DNA from: Micromonospora costi
GTDB taxonomy: Bacteria > Actinomycetota > Actinomycetes > Mycobacteriales > Micromonosporaceae
Assembly (NCBI RefSeq): GCF_003626655.1
Contig: NZ_RBAN01000001.1
Location: forward strand, 1,178,001 to 1,242,000
Direction: 5' to 3'
Length of the DNA: 64,000 nucleotides
In this document: positions 40,970-49,080 of the stretch, piece after piece
Numbering within the stretch: the first letter of the stretch is position 1
Layout of the letters: every line of letters starts with the position of its first letter
Program-made: the position numbers and the translations under genes
Notes under the pieces: generated by a model
What the model was told of the DNA's origin: nothing
The model's input: the letters and a program-made list of their open reading frames with translations, nothing else
Database searches by the model: none

Positions 40970-42148
40970 TTAGCGGGGGGTTCGGTAGGCGGCGGCGCGG
41001 CGGGCGCGGTCCACTGCTCCGGGGAGCGCGGCGATCAGCGCGTCGACCTCCTGGCGGGTGGAGGTGTGGCCGAGGGTGAAGCGCAGCGACGAGCGGGCCC
41101 GGTCGTCGTCGGCCCCCATGGCCAGCAGGACGTGCGAGGGCTGCGCCACCCCGGCCGAGCAGGCCGACCCCGTGGAGCAGGCGATGCCCTGGGCGTCGAG
41201 CAGCAGCAACAGCGCGTCGCCCTCGCAACCCGGGAAGGAGAAGTGTGCGTTGCCGGGGAGCCGGTCGGTCGGGTCGCCGTTGTAGACCACCTCGGGCACC
41301 GCGTGGCGGACGCGCTCCACCAGCTCGTCGCGGAGCGCCGCGACCCGGGCCGCGTACTCCTGCTGGCCCTTGACCGCCGCCTCGACGGCGACCGCGAAGG
41401 CCACGATGCCCGCGGTGTCGAGCGTGCCGGAGCGTACGTCGCGTTCCTGGCCGCCGCCGTGCAACAGCGGCGTGGCGGCGACGTCCCGGCCGAGCAGCAG
41501 CGCGCCGACCCCGACCGGGCCGCCGAGCTTGTGCCCGGTCACGGTGAGGGCGGACGCCCCGCTGGCGGCGAAGTCGACCGGCACCTGGCCGACCGCCTGG
41601 ATCGCGTCGGTGTGGAAGGGCACGCCGTACTCGGCGGCGACCGCGGCCAGCTCGCCGACGGGCTGGACGGTGCCGACCTCGTTGTTGGCCCACATCGCCG
41701 TGACGAGCGCCACCCGGTCGCCGTACGCCTCCAGCTCAGCGCGGAGCGCGGCCGGGTCGAGCCGACCGCTGGCGTCGACCGGCAGCAAGCCCACCTCGGC
41801 GCCCTCGTGCGCCCCCAACCAGTCGACGGCATCGAGTACGGCGTGGTGCTCCACGGCGCTGGAGACCACCCGGCGACGCTCGCCCGCGGCGGCCCGCCGG
41901 GCCCAGAAGATGCCCTTGACCGCGAGGTTGTCGCTCTCCGTGCCACCACCCGTGAAGATCACCTCGGAGGGCCGGGCGCCCAGCACCGCCGCCACCCGCT
42001 CCCGCGACTCCTCCACCCGGCGGCGGGCACGACGACCGGCCGCGTGCAACGACGACGCGTTGCCGACCTCACGAGCGGTGGCGACGTACGCCTCCAGTGC
42101 CTCGTCGAGCATCGGAGTGGTCGCCGCGTGATCCAGGTAAGCCATCAC
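40970..42148 (-). CDS. Cysteine desulfurase (NifS/IscS family)
   Basis: A 392-residue PLP enzyme that releases sulfur from cysteine as an enzyme persulfide. Seen: [11 protein letters not shown] at the start, [14 protein letters not shown] near 67, the PLP lysine in [14 protein letters not shown] near 205, and the active-site cysteine loop [10 protein letters not shown] near 326 of the group I/II type with SHVLLAMG after it. It probably supplies MnmA (next gene) and possibly iron-sulfur assembly. The start is GTG followed by ATG (42148/42145); TAGGCT (42154-42159, minus strand) ends five bases before, so the transcript may be leaderless. Confidence 0.94.
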   Translation of the reverse strand: MMAYLDHAATTPMLDEALEAYVATAREVGNASSLHAAGRRARRRVEESRERVAAVLGARPSEVIFTGGGTESDNLAVKGIFWARRAAAGERRRVVSSAVEHHAVLDAVDWLGAHEGAEVGLLPVDASGRLDPAALRAELEAYGDRVALVTAMWANNEVGTVQPVGELAAVAAEYGVPFHTDAIQAVGQVPVDFAASGASALTVTGHKLGGPVGVGALLLGRDVAATPLLHGGGQERDVRSGTLDTAGIVAFAVAVEAAVKGQQEYAARVAALRDELVERVRHAVPEVVYNGDPTDRLPGNAHFSFPGCEGDALLLLLDAQGIACSTGSACSAGVAQPSHVLLAMGADDDRARSSLRFTLGHTSTRQEVDALIAALPGAVDRARRAAAYRTPR

Positions 42149-42421
42149 CGTTCAGCCTACGGCCGAACGCGGGACGACCGACGGCCGGAGGCACCGCCGC
42201 CGGGTGGGGGCGATCTCCCGTCCCGGCCCGGGCGGGCGGCGCCCGGTACGAATCTCCTGGCCGTTCGCGGGTACGAGGGATCCGTGCCGACGATCGGGAA
42301 TCAGCCACCTCGCGCCCCACGAGCGGGCGCGCGTCAGGCATACTCGGTTGTCGACGTCTCCGCCCAGCGGTGACCTCAGCCTGTCCCCAGCGGCGACCGC
42401 ACGCCGCGGGGCGCAAGACGG

Positions 42422-42464
42422 GCTGATCGGCGGGCCGGCTCAGCTCCCCGGCCCGCCGATCAGC
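42422..42464. terminator. Strong 17-bp hairpin
   Basis: GCTGATCGGCGGGCCGG (42422-42438) pairs perfectly with 42448-42464 around a 9-base loop. It contains a GATC in each arm but does not share the rest of the GATC-palindrome core. It lies about 220 bases after the etfA stop and could be a second terminator or belong to an unseen small RNA. Confidence 0.5.
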
Positions 42465-42608
42465 TCCCTGCCGGCCCACCGACGCGAGCCGGCCCACCGA
42501 CACAGGCCGCACCACGGCCGGGCTGGCCCGTCGACACGAGACGCCCCGGTCGCAGCACGAGCCCACGATCGGCGAGGCCGGCCACCTCCACGAGACGCCA
42601 CGAACGGC

Positions 42609-42640
42609 GAGTGGCCACCCGGCGTACCGGATGGCCACTC
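42609..42640 (-). terminator. Terminator of etfBA
   Basis: GAGTGGCCA (42609-42617) pairs with 42632-42640, with an inner CCGG/CCGG pair (42619-42622 with 42627-42630) and a CGTA loop. It lies 47 bases past the etfA stop. Confidence 0.7.
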
Positions 42641-42686
42641 CCACTGTCCGCGCCCGACGGCGGCGCGCCGCCCCCGGGACCCGGTG

Positions 42687-43646
42687 TCACTTGCGCTTGC
42701 GGATCTCCTCGGCGGCCTGCGGTACGACCTTGAACAGGTCGCCCACCACGCCGTAGTCGGCCAGCTCGAAGATCGGCGCCTCGGCGTCCTTGTTCACGGC
42801 GACGATCGTCTTGGAGGTCTGCATGCCGGCCCGGTGCTGGATGGCACCGGAGATGCCGAGCGCGATGTAGAGCTGCGGGGAGACCGTCTTGCCGGTCTGG
42901 CCCACCTGGAACTGGTGCGGGTAGAAGCCGGAGTCGACGGCCGCCCGGGACGCGCCGACCGCACCGCCGAGCAGGTCGGCCAGCTCCTCGACCAGCTTGA
43001 AGTTGTCGGCGTTGCCGACGCCGCGACCGCCGGAGACGACCACGGACGCCTCGGTCAGCTCCGGGCGGGAGCCCTTCTGCTCGGCGACCCGGTCCACCAC
43101 CCTGGCGAGCTTGTCGGCGTCGCCGACGGTGACGGTGAGCTGCTCGACGGCCGGGGTGGCCGCGGCCGGCACCGGGTTCACCGAGTTCGGCCGGAGGGTG
43201 ACCAGCGGCAGACCGCGGGTGACCTTGGACTTCACGATGGTGGAGCCGGCGAAGGCGACCTGCGTGGCCGTGCCGTCGGCCTCGAGGCCGACCACGTCGG
43301 TCAGGATGCCGTTGTCGAGCTTGACCGCCAGGCGCGCCGCGATCTCCTTGCCCTCCTGCGAGGACGCGAGCAGCACGGCGGCGGGCTCGACACGCCGGAC
43401 CAGCTCGGCCAGCACGGTCGCCTTGGGGGCGACCAGGTAGCCGTCGATCTCCTCGCCCTCCGCGGCGTAGATCTTCTCCGCGCCGTACTCGCCCAGCTTG
43501 GCGCTCAGCGCCTCGGCGGCGCCGGCGCCGCCGAGCACGACCGCGCTCGGGGTGCCCAGCTCGCGGGCGAGGGTGAGCATCTCCAGGGTGACCTTCTTGA
43601 CGCCGAACTCGCGGGTGGCTTCGACGACGACGAGAACCTCAGACAT
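42687..43646 (-). CDS. etfA: Electron transfer flavoprotein alpha subunit
   Basis: A 319-residue FAD-binding subunit of ETF, which takes electrons from acyl-CoA and other dehydrogenases. The C-terminal FAD domain is clear: [19 protein letters not shown] near residue 200, then [39 protein letters not shown] from about 237, which holds the conserved adenine and flavin contacts. The ATG at 43646 (MSEVLVVVE) is 11 bases after the etfB stop. It is the second gene of etfBA. Confidence 0.96.
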   Translation of the reverse strand: MSEVLVVVEATREFGVKKVTLEMLTLARELGTPSAVVLGGAGAAEALSAKLGEYGAEKIYAAEGEEIDGYLVAPKATVLAELVRRVEPAAVLLASSQEGKEIAARLAVKLDNGILTDVVGLEADGTATQVAFAGSTIVKSKVTRGLPLVTLRPNSVNPVPAAATPAVEQLTVTVGDADKLARVVDRVAEQKGSRPELTEASVVVSGGRGVGNADNFKLVEELADLLGGAVGASRAAVDSGFYPHQFQVGQTGKTVSPQLYIALGISGAIQHRAGMQTSKTIVAVNKDAEAPIFELADYGVVGDLFKVVPQAAEEIRKRK

Positions 43647-43657
43647 GTCAGGACCTC

Positions 43658-44437
43658 TCACACGAACTTCTCGGTGGCGAGGAACTCGACCAGCTTGACG
43701 CCGCCGTCGCCCTCGTCGGTGACCTTCGCGCCGCCGGAGCGCGGCGGACGCTTGCTGTGCTCCAGCACGGTGCTGGTGGCGCCGTCGAAGCCCACCTCGG
43801 CCGGTGCGACGCCGAGGTCGCCCAGGGAGAGGGTCTGCACGGGCTTCTTCTTGGCCGCCATGATGCCCTTGAAGGACGGGTAGCGCGGCTCGTTGATGGT
43901 GTCCCAGACGGAGACCACGGCCGGGGTCGAGGCGGTGACCACCTCGTAGCCCTCCTCGGTCTGCCGCTCGACGGTGAGCGTGCCGCCGTCGACGGTGAGC
44001 TTGCGGGCGCCGGTCAGCGCCGCCACGCCCAGCCGCTCGGCGATCATGTGCGGCAGCACCTGCACCCGACCGTCGGTCGACTCGGCGCCGCAGATGACCA
44101 GGTCTGCGTTGAGGGTGCCCAGCGCGGCGGCGAGCACCTTCGAGGTCGCCACGGCGCACGAGCCGTGCAGGGCGTCGTCCACGACGTGGACGGCCTTGTC
44201 CGGCCCCATGGAGAGCGCCTTGCGGATCGACTCGGTCGCCCGGTCCGGACCCATGGTCAGGACGGTGACCTCGCCGCCATGCGCCTCCTTGATCTTCAAC
44301 GCCTCTTCGATGGCGTACTCGTCCATCTCGTTGATGACGTTGTTCGCCGAACCGCGGTCGACGGTGTTGTCGTCACTGCGCAGGTTGCGGTCCGCGCCCG
44401 AGTCGGGCACCTGCTTGACGAGTACGACGATGTTCAT
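43658..44437 (-). CDS. etfB: Electron transfer flavoprotein beta subunit
   Basis: A 259-residue subunit that binds AMP and carries the recognition loop for partner dehydrogenases. Seen: MNIVVLVKQVPDS at the start, NEMDEYAIEEALKIKEAHGGEVTVLTMGP, the AMP-binding ICGAESTDGRVQVLPHMIAERLG near residue 120, and the beta-signature region INEPRYPSFKGIMAAKKKP near 190. AGGAGGG lies 13 bases before the ATG. A palindrome-like TTnAC-N5-GTnAA site about 71 bases upstream suggests regulation of the operon. Confidence 0.96.
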   Translation of the reverse strand: MNIVVLVKQVPDSGADRNLRSDDNTVDRGSANNVINEMDEYAIEEALKIKEAHGGEVTVLTMGPDRATESIRKALSMGPDKAVHVVDDALHGSCAVATSKVLAAALGTLNADLVICGAESTDGRVQVLPHMIAERLGVAALTGARKLTVDGGTLTVERQTEEGYEVVTASTPAVVSVWDTINEPRYPSFKGIMAAKKKPVQTLSLGDLGVAPAEVGFDGATSTVLEHSKRPPRSGGAKVTDEGDGGVKLVEFLATEKFV

Positions 44438-44820
44438 CGCGCTTCGACGACCCTCCTGTGTGTGTTGCGATCGCTCGCCCGGTCTGGGGCGCAGCCTCCC
44501 GCGTGACTTAACGCTCGGTCAACCGCGGGCTGCTGTGCAGTTGCCCACGAGCGCCATGTTACCTGCCAGTAGCATTCGCCTCCGGATGGCCCGGAGTGAC
44601 ACAGCTCACCGCACCCGCTCGGCCCGGTAGACTCCGCCGGTGGCCGAAATGCACCAATTATCCCGAATGTGCGAGTCGTCCGGACGGCTGGCGGCGTGCC
44701 GCCGCCCGCTGCCCGACACGTACCGCTGCGCCTGCGGTCGGATACGCGACGGCTGCGTCCGGGCCGCCGTCCGGGCGCTCTGGACTCCGTCGCACCACAC
44801 GGACGCGCGGCCGGCCGTTC
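44438..44820. other. 383-base region between etfB and the 44,821 gene
   Basis: Contains the etfBA promoter region with the operator-like site at 44508, a -10-like TAGACT at 44628-44633 and, on the plus strand, a small open frame starting at 44640 (listed separately). The rest of the sequence shows nothing recognisable. Confidence 0.5.
44508..44522. promoter_or_regulatory. Operator-like dyad upstream of etfB
   Basis: TTAACGCTCGGTCAA has dyad ends (TTnAC with GTnAA) and shares AACGCTCG-T with the palindrome upstream of ilvE (2127-2138). TetR-family repressors of fatty-acid and branched-chain degradation bind sites of this kind; the link is by resemblance only. Confidence 0.4.
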
Positions 44821-44849
44821 TCAGGCCGGCCCGGCCAGCGCGGCCCTGA
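44640..44849 (+). CDS. Possible small Cys-containing protein (leaderless)
   Basis: A 69-residue open frame beginning VAEMHQLSRMCESSGRLAAC. It has five cysteines within its first 43 residues (MCESS, AACRR, RCACGRI, DGCVR) and ends in an Ala/Pro/Arg-rich tail. TAGACT (44628-44633) ends six bases before the GTG, the same arrangement as at more than a dozen better-supported genes here. After the first ten codons most third positions are G or C. The last 29 bases overlap the end of the opposing gene. No homologue is recognised and it may be chance. Confidence 0.3.
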   Translation: MAEMHQLSRMCESSGRLAACRRPLPDTYRCACGRIRDGCVRAAVRALWTPSHHTDARPAVLRPARPARP

Positions 44850-45228
44850 TCCGCTCGATCACCGCCGCCTCGGCCGGGTCGACCCCCGCGTGCGCCCGGG
44901 CCACCCGGTCGGCGGCCGAGAGCACCACCTCGCGGTAGGCCGCCACGTCCGCCGGCGACTTCTCGCTCAGGATCCGCACCGCCCGGCCGAGCGCCGGCAG
45001 CACCGTGGCCTCGATCTCCAACGCCGAGTCGCGGGGAAGCCGCGGCAGCGGGCCGGTGGTCAGCGCCTCCTTGACCACGCCGGAGCTGTCGGCGAAGGCT
45101 CCGGACGCGGCCATGCTCTCCTTGAGCACCGCCAGCATGCCCGGATCCACGTTCGAGACCAGGAAGACCGCGCCGAACGCGCCGGTCTTGAGCGTGAGCC
45201 GTTCCTCGTCCGTCAACCCCTGCGCCAT
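44821..45228 (-). CDS. Conserved hypothetical protein, coupled to GNAT gene
   Basis: A 135-residue soluble, helical protein beginning MAQGLTDEERLTLKTGAFGAVFLVSNVDPGM. It is not recognised by name; similar short proteins are known to me only as actinobacterial hypotheticals. Its middle (FADSSGVVKEALTTGPLPRLP) and helical C-terminus (ADVAAYREVVLSAADRVARAHAG) suggest a small bundle. The start is either ATG 45228 or GTG 45234; the GTG overlaps the stop of the upstream GNAT gene (GTGA), so the two are translationally coupled and may work together. Confidence 0.75.
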   Translation of the reverse strand: MAQGLTDEERLTLKTGAFGAVFLVSNVDPGMLAVLKESMAASGAFADSSGVVKEALTTGPLPRLPRDSALEIEATVLPALGRAVRILSEKSPADVAAYREVVLSAADRVARAHAGVDPAEAAVIERIRAALAGPA

Positions 45229-45230
45229 GA

Positions 45231-46028
45231 TCACGGAGTGTAGACGTACGGGGTCGTCGTGGTGACCGGGACGAAGCCGAGCCGTTCGAGGATGGGACGG
45301 CTGTCGTCGGAGGCGTCCACCTGGAGCAGCGTGCGGTCCCGCTGCGCGGCGAGTCGGGCCCGGTGGACCACGAGCGCCCGGTAGATTCCCCGCCGCCGCC
45401 ACTCGGCCAGCGTGGAGCCGCCCCAGAGGGACGCGAAGCCGGTGCCCGGCAGGTAGCGGATCCATCCGGCGCTCACCACGGTCTCCCCCGCCTCGGCCAC
45501 CACCACGGTGATCGACTGTGGATCGGTGGCGATCTGGAGTTCCAGGGCGTCCGCGAGATGACTCCGGTCGGCCTGCCAGACCGCCTCCTCCATCGCCACG
45601 ATCCGGTCCAGGTCCGCGCGGGCGGTCACCTCGCGCAGGCGTACGCCCTCGGGCAGCACCGGCATCGTGGCCGCCAGTGGCGCCACGGGGCCGATCACGA
45701 CGGTCTCCCGCGGCTCGGGCACGAACCCCGCCGCCCGCAGCCGGTCGCCGAGGTCCGCCGGCTCGTCGTGACCGGCGAGCTTCCACTCCACCGGCTCGCC
45801 CCGCCGCCGGAACAGCTCGACCTGCCGCGCGATCAGCTCGTCCAGCGCCGCGCCGGTCAGCCCGCCCAGATCCCGGTACGTGAGGAAGCCGCCACGGTCG
45901 AGGCCGAGCACCTGGTACAGCGGGCCGTCCCGTTCGACGGTCACCCCGGCCGGCATCGGGTCGGGCAACTCCGGCCGCACCTGGTTGTCGTACACGGCGC
46001 GCAGCGTGTTCGCATCAAGATCGGTCAT
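45231..46028 (-). CDS. GNAT family N-acetyltransferase
   Basis: A 265-residue protein with an N-terminal domain of about 120 residues and a C-terminal GNAT fold. Acetyl-CoA-binding motif A is in SLWGGSTLAEWRRRGIYRALVVHRA (about residues 198-222, RRRGIY being the Q/RxxGxG/A variant), followed by LQVDASDDSRPILERLGF, the usual motif B. The acceptor is unknown. TAGCCT ends six bases before the ATG at 46028, a leaderless arrangement. It heads a two-gene operon with the coupled hypothetical gene. Confidence 0.85.
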   Translation of the reverse strand: MTDLDANTLRAVYDNQVRPELPDPMPAGVTVERDGPLYQVLGLDRGGFLTYRDLGGLTGAALDELIARQVELFRRRGEPVEWKLAGHDEPADLGDRLRAAGFVPEPRETVVIGPVAPLAATMPVLPEGVRLREVTARADLDRIVAMEEAVWQADRSHLADALELQIATDPQSITVVVAEAGETVVSAGWIRYLPGTGFASLWGGSTLAEWRRRGIYRALVVHRARLAAQRDRTLLQVDASDDSRPILERLGFVPVTTTTPYVYTP

Positions 46029-46069
46029 CGCTTCAGGCTACGGCCGGCCGCCAGCGGATAATCGGCGTC

Positions 46070-46462
46070 GTGTGGGAGTCGATCAGGCGCTGGTTCGACC
46101 CGCGGGAGCTGCGCTCGGTCGGCAGCACCCCCGACTACCGGTTCTCCCTGGCCAACGAGCGGACCTTCCTGGCCTGGCTGCGGACCGGGCTGGCCCTGGT
46201 GGCGGGCGGGCTGGCCGCCGCCCAGTTCCTGCCACCGCTGCCGCTGCGGCACCTCCGCGAGGCCATCGCCATCGCGCTGCTCCTGCTCGGCGGCACCGTC
46301 GCGGTCCGCGCCGTCGACCACTGGGCCCGCACCGAACGGGCGATCCGGCTCGGCGAGGAACTGCCCGCCTCCCGGTTCCCCGCGATCCTCGCCCTGGCCG
46401 TCGGCGCCGGTGCGCTGCTCCTCGTGGTGGCGGTCGTCGTCCGGACCGTCGGTGGCCCGTGA
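46070..46462 (+). CDS. DUF202 (YidH-type) membrane protein
   Basis: A 130-residue membrane protein. The DUF202 signature FSLANERTFLAWLRTGLALVAGG is at about residues 26-48, followed by three hydrophobic segments (about 38-55, 63-82, 103-125). The domain also forms the membrane part of yeast VTC polyphosphate polymerase, but bacterial single-domain members have no known function. GATAAT (46057-46062) ends seven bases before the GTG. The stop overlaps the start of the next DUF202 gene (GTGA), so the two are coupled. Confidence 0.9.
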   Translation: MWESIRRWFDPRELRSVGSTPDYRFSLANERTFLAWLRTGLALVAGGLAAAQFLPPLPLRHLREAIAIALLLLGGTVAVRAVDHWARTERAIRLGEELPASRFPAILALAVGAGALLLVVAVVVRTVGGP

Positions 46463-46797
46463 GCGGCACCCCGGCAGCCGGGGCGGACGGTGGCCCGCCG
46501 CCGCGCGATCCCGGCCTCCAGCCGGAGCGCACCCGGTTGGCGTGGCGACGCACGGCACTCGCCGTGACCGTGGTGACCGTGCTGGCCGTACGCCTCGCGG
46601 TGAGCGGCGGCCCGTTCGGCGCACTGGTCGCGGGGCTGGCCGTGCTCGCCTGGGGCGCGGTGCTCGCGATCTGCTGGCGGCGGGGCACCGGGAGCGGGCC
46701 CGCGCCGAGTGGCGGTCGGTCCCTGCCGTTGGCGGCACTGGGTGGCGCGTCGCTCGCCCTGCTCGGCGTGTTGCTGGTGCTGGGCGGGCTGTGGTGA
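46459..46797 (+). CDS. DUF202-like membrane protein (second of pair)
   Basis: A 112-residue membrane protein with the shortened DUF202 motif GLQPERTRLAWRRTALAVTVV at about residues 19-39, then three hydrophobic segments. It overlaps the previous gene by four bases (GTGA), so the pair probably makes a two-protein membrane unit. In E. coli the YidH and YidG pair is the same arrangement. Function unknown. Confidence 0.85.
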   Translation: MSGTPAAGADGGPPPRDPGLQPERTRLAWRRTALAVTVVTVLAVRLAVSGGPFGALVAGLAVLAWGAVLAICWRRGTGSGPAPSGGRSLPLAALGGASLALLGVLLVLGGLW

Positions 46798-46824
46798 ACG
46801 GGCCGGGTGCGCCATGATGGGCGC

Positions 46825-47280
46825 ATGGTCCGGCTCTACGCCCTCCTCTTCGTCGCGCAGATCGTCCTCGCCGTCTGCGCCCTCATCAGCTGTCTCTCCG
46901 CCGAGGAGAGCGAGATCCGTGCCCTGCCCCGGGTCGCCTGGGTGCTGATCATCCTGTTCTTCCCGCTGGTCGGCTCGATCGCATGGTTCGTGGCCGGGCG
47001 GGAGCCCCGCGGCGGGCGTGCCCGCACACCGTGGCCGGTGGGCAACGGGTTCTCGGAACGGGAGCGCCGCCCGACGGTGGCGCCGGACGACGACCCCGAG
47101 TTCCTCAACTCCCTCGCCGAACGGTCCCGCCCGGACGACCAGGAACTCTTCCGCCGCTGGGAGGAGGACCTGCGCCGCCGCGAGGACGACCTGCGCCGCC
47201 GCGAGGCCGCGCCACCGGACGGGCCGCGCGGGGCACGTGACGGCGAGCCGCCGCGCGAGGAGGACCGCCCGGAGGTGTAG
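46825..47280 (+). CDS. Membrane protein with PLD-nuclease N-terminal-like domain
   Basis: A 151-residue protein with two membrane segments (about residues 3-23 and 36-57) in the pattern ALPRVAWVLIILFFPLVGSIAWFVAGRE, the PLDc_N motif that precedes phospholipase D domains in cardiolipin synthases and also occurs alone. The rest is a hydrophilic, charged tail including EEDLRRREDDLRRREAAPP, a short 7-residue repeat. ATG 46825 is chosen because CATGAT ends six bases before it. It follows the DUF202 pair by 27 bases. Confidence 0.75.
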   Translation: MVRLYALLFVAQIVLAVCALISCLSAEESEIRALPRVAWVLIILFFPLVGSIAWFVAGREPRGGRARTPWPVGNGFSERERRPTVAPDDDPEFLNSLAERSRPDDQELFRRWEEDLRRREDDLRRREAAPPDGPRGARDGEPPREEDRPEV

Positions 47281-47291
47281 GTGATCGACGG

Positions 47292-48914
47292 TCAGGCCAG
47301 GTTGGACGAGCGGGGGTACGCGTCGGCCGGGTCGGTGATCACGTTCACCAGGTACGGCACACCGGAGTCGAAGGCCCGCTGCAACGCCGGCCCCAGGTCG
47401 GCGGCCTTCGCCACCGTCTCGCCGGCGCCGCCGAGCGCGCTCACCACGTTGTCGTAGCGCAGCTCGGGTTGCAGGTCGGCGGCGACGTCGTAGCCGTACA
47501 TGGCGCGCATCGGGTGCTTCTCCAGGCCCCAGATGCCGTTGTTGCCCACCACGATCACGACCGGCAGCTTCTGTCGGACCAGCGACTCCACGTCCATGAG
47601 CGAGAAGCCGGCCGCACCGTCACCCATCAGCACGCAGATCTGCCGGTCCGGGTGGCTCACCCGGGCGCCCATGGCGTAGCCCATGCCGGTGCCGAGGCAG
47701 CCGTACGGGCCCGGGTCGAGCCACGTCCCGGGCTGCGCCGGCTCCAGGTAGCGCCCGGCGTACGACACGAAGTCACCGCCGTCGCCGATGGTGATGGCGT
47801 CGCGGGCCAGCACCCGGCGCAGCTCCCCGTAGATCCGCGCGGGACGGATCGGGTCGGTCTCGGCGGCCATCTCGGCGGCGTCGCGCGCCTTGGCGGCGTC
47901 CTCGGCGGCGCGCAGGTCGGCGATCCAGCCGGCGTGGTCGGTGCGATCGCCCGGGTGGTCGGCCAGGGCGGAGAGGATCAGCCGCAGGTCGCCCGCGGGG
48001 GCGGCGGTCGGCTGGACGTGCCCGGCCCGCTGGCTGGGAGCGTCGACGATGTGCACCACCTTGGCGTCGCCGAAGTCGCCGAAGTTGAGCCGGAAGTCCA
48101 GCGGGGTGCCGACGACCACGACCACGTCGGCGCCGGAGAGGGCGGCGCGGCGGGCCTTCGCGAAGGCGAGGGGGTGCTCCGGCGGGAGCGAGCCGCGGCC
48201 CATGCCGTTGGTGAAGACCGGCACCTGCAACGCCTCGGCCGCCTCGCGCAGGGCGGCGGTCGCGTCGGCGGCGTAGACGTCCGAGCCGGCGATGATGACG
48301 GGCCGTTCGGCGGCGGCGACGAGGCTGGCCGCCCGGCCGACCTCCTCCGGGTCGGGCTCGACGGGCGCGATCCCGGGCGGTGCGGGCAGCTCGGCGTCGG
48401 AGACCGAGAAGACGGTCTCCAGCGGGAAGTCGAGGAAGACCGGCCCGCGGTGCGGGGTGAGCGCGGCGGTGAGCGCGTTCGTCACCGCCCGCGGGATGTC
48501 GTCGGTGCTGAAGACCGTCTCGGCGTGCTTCGTGACCGGGGCGACCAGCGGCAGGTGGTCCATCTCCTGGAGGCTGCCCGAGCCCCAGCGGAACGCGGGC
48601 GCGCGCCCGCCGAGCACCAGCACCGGCGAGGCGTTGAAGAACGCGCTCGTCAGGCCGGAGATGCCGTTGGTCACGCCGGGACCGGCGGTGAGCACGGCCA
48701 GGCCCGGGCGGCGCTGGAGCTTCGCGACCGCCTCGGCGGCGAAGACCGCGGACTGCTCGTGGCGGACGTCGTAGATCGGGAAGTCGGTCTTGTGGGCGGC
48801 GTCGTAGAGCGGGAAGACGTGCCCGCCGGAGAGGGTGAACATCTCCCGTACGCCGTGGGCGCGTAGCGCCGCGAGTGCCAGTTCCCCACCGTGGCCCTCG
48901 ATCCGATCCGTCAT
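47292..48914 (-). CDS. Acetolactate synthase-like thiamine-diphosphate enzyme (IlvG type)
   Basis: A 540-residue TPP enzyme. It resembles mycobacterial IlvG (Rv1820) as I remember it: MFTLSGGHVFPLYDAA at the start, VRHEQSAVFAAEAVAKLQR with the catalytic Glu near residue 53, RAPAFRWGSGSLQEMDHLPLVAPV near 105, and the TPP-Mg motif GDGAAGFSLMDVESLVRQ ending in VGNNGIWGLEKHPM near 435. It lacks a partner small subunit and shows no close similarity to IlvB outside the cofactor regions, so it may act on another 2-oxo acid or on oxalyl-CoA-like substrates. GGGGAGCGACC precedes the ATG at 48914. Confidence 0.85.
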   Translation of the reverse strand: MTDRIEGHGGELALAALRAHGVREMFTLSGGHVFPLYDAAHKTDFPIYDVRHEQSAVFAAEAVAKLQRRPGLAVLTAGPGVTNGISGLTSAFFNASPVLVLGGRAPAFRWGSGSLQEMDHLPLVAPVTKHAETVFSTDDIPRAVTNALTAALTPHRGPVFLDFPLETVFSVSDAELPAPPGIAPVEPDPEEVGRAASLVAAAERPVIIAGSDVYAADATAALREAAEALQVPVFTNGMGRGSLPPEHPLAFAKARRAALSGADVVVVVGTPLDFRLNFGDFGDAKVVHIVDAPSQRAGHVQPTAAPAGDLRLILSALADHPGDRTDHAGWIADLRAAEDAAKARDAAEMAAETDPIRPARIYGELRRVLARDAITIGDGGDFVSYAGRYLEPAQPGTWLDPGPYGCLGTGMGYAMGARVSHPDRQICVLMGDGAAGFSLMDVESLVRQKLPVVIVVGNNGIWGLEKHPMRAMYGYDVAADLQPELRYDNVVSALGGAGETVAKAADLGPALQRAFDSGVPYLVNVITDPADAYPRSSNLA

Positions 48915-49024
48915 GGTCGCTCCCCTCGTCCGTGGCCGGGGTCACAGGTTACCCATCGGTCACCTGGCGCTGGCGACCGCGCCCCCGCCCGACGGCCTCC
49001 GCCCGCGTCCGCTGCCGGAACGGC

Positions 49025-49068
49025 CCGCGCCCGCCCGGGGAGAGGGGTGGTCCACCGGGCGGGCGCGG
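49025..49068 (-). terminator. Terminator of the S53 protease gene
   Basis: A perfect 14-bp stem (49025-49038 with 49055-49068) around a 16-base loop starts 13 bases after the protease stop codon. It is the only clear structure in the 166-base gap 48915-49080. Confidence 0.75.
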
Positions 49069-49080
49069 TCAGCGGAGGTG

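Larger units (their letters stand above)
42149..42686. other. 538-base gap between etfA and nifS
   Basis: No credible gene found in either strand. It contains the etfA terminator (42609-42640), a second very strong hairpin (42422-42464), a short C-rich repeat CCGGCCCACCGAC at 42471 and 42490, and the nifS promoter at its left end. Several open frames cross it but none has a start signal or a recognisable product. Confidence 0.5.

Noticed and set aside
37167..40973. Plus-strand open frame of more than 1,200 codons opposite mnmA, the MetE-like gene and others
   Set aside because: It is antisense to five well-supported genes, with Arg/Gly-rich sequence and no domain; typical GC-driven shadow frame.
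42149..42686. tRNA or other RNA gene in the largest gap
   Set aside because: No GGTTCRANNC box or cloverleaf arms found by eye; only hairpins that look like terminators.
42204..43883. Plus-strand open frame across the gap and etfA
   Set aside because: Antisense to etfA with unconserved low-complexity product; no start signal.
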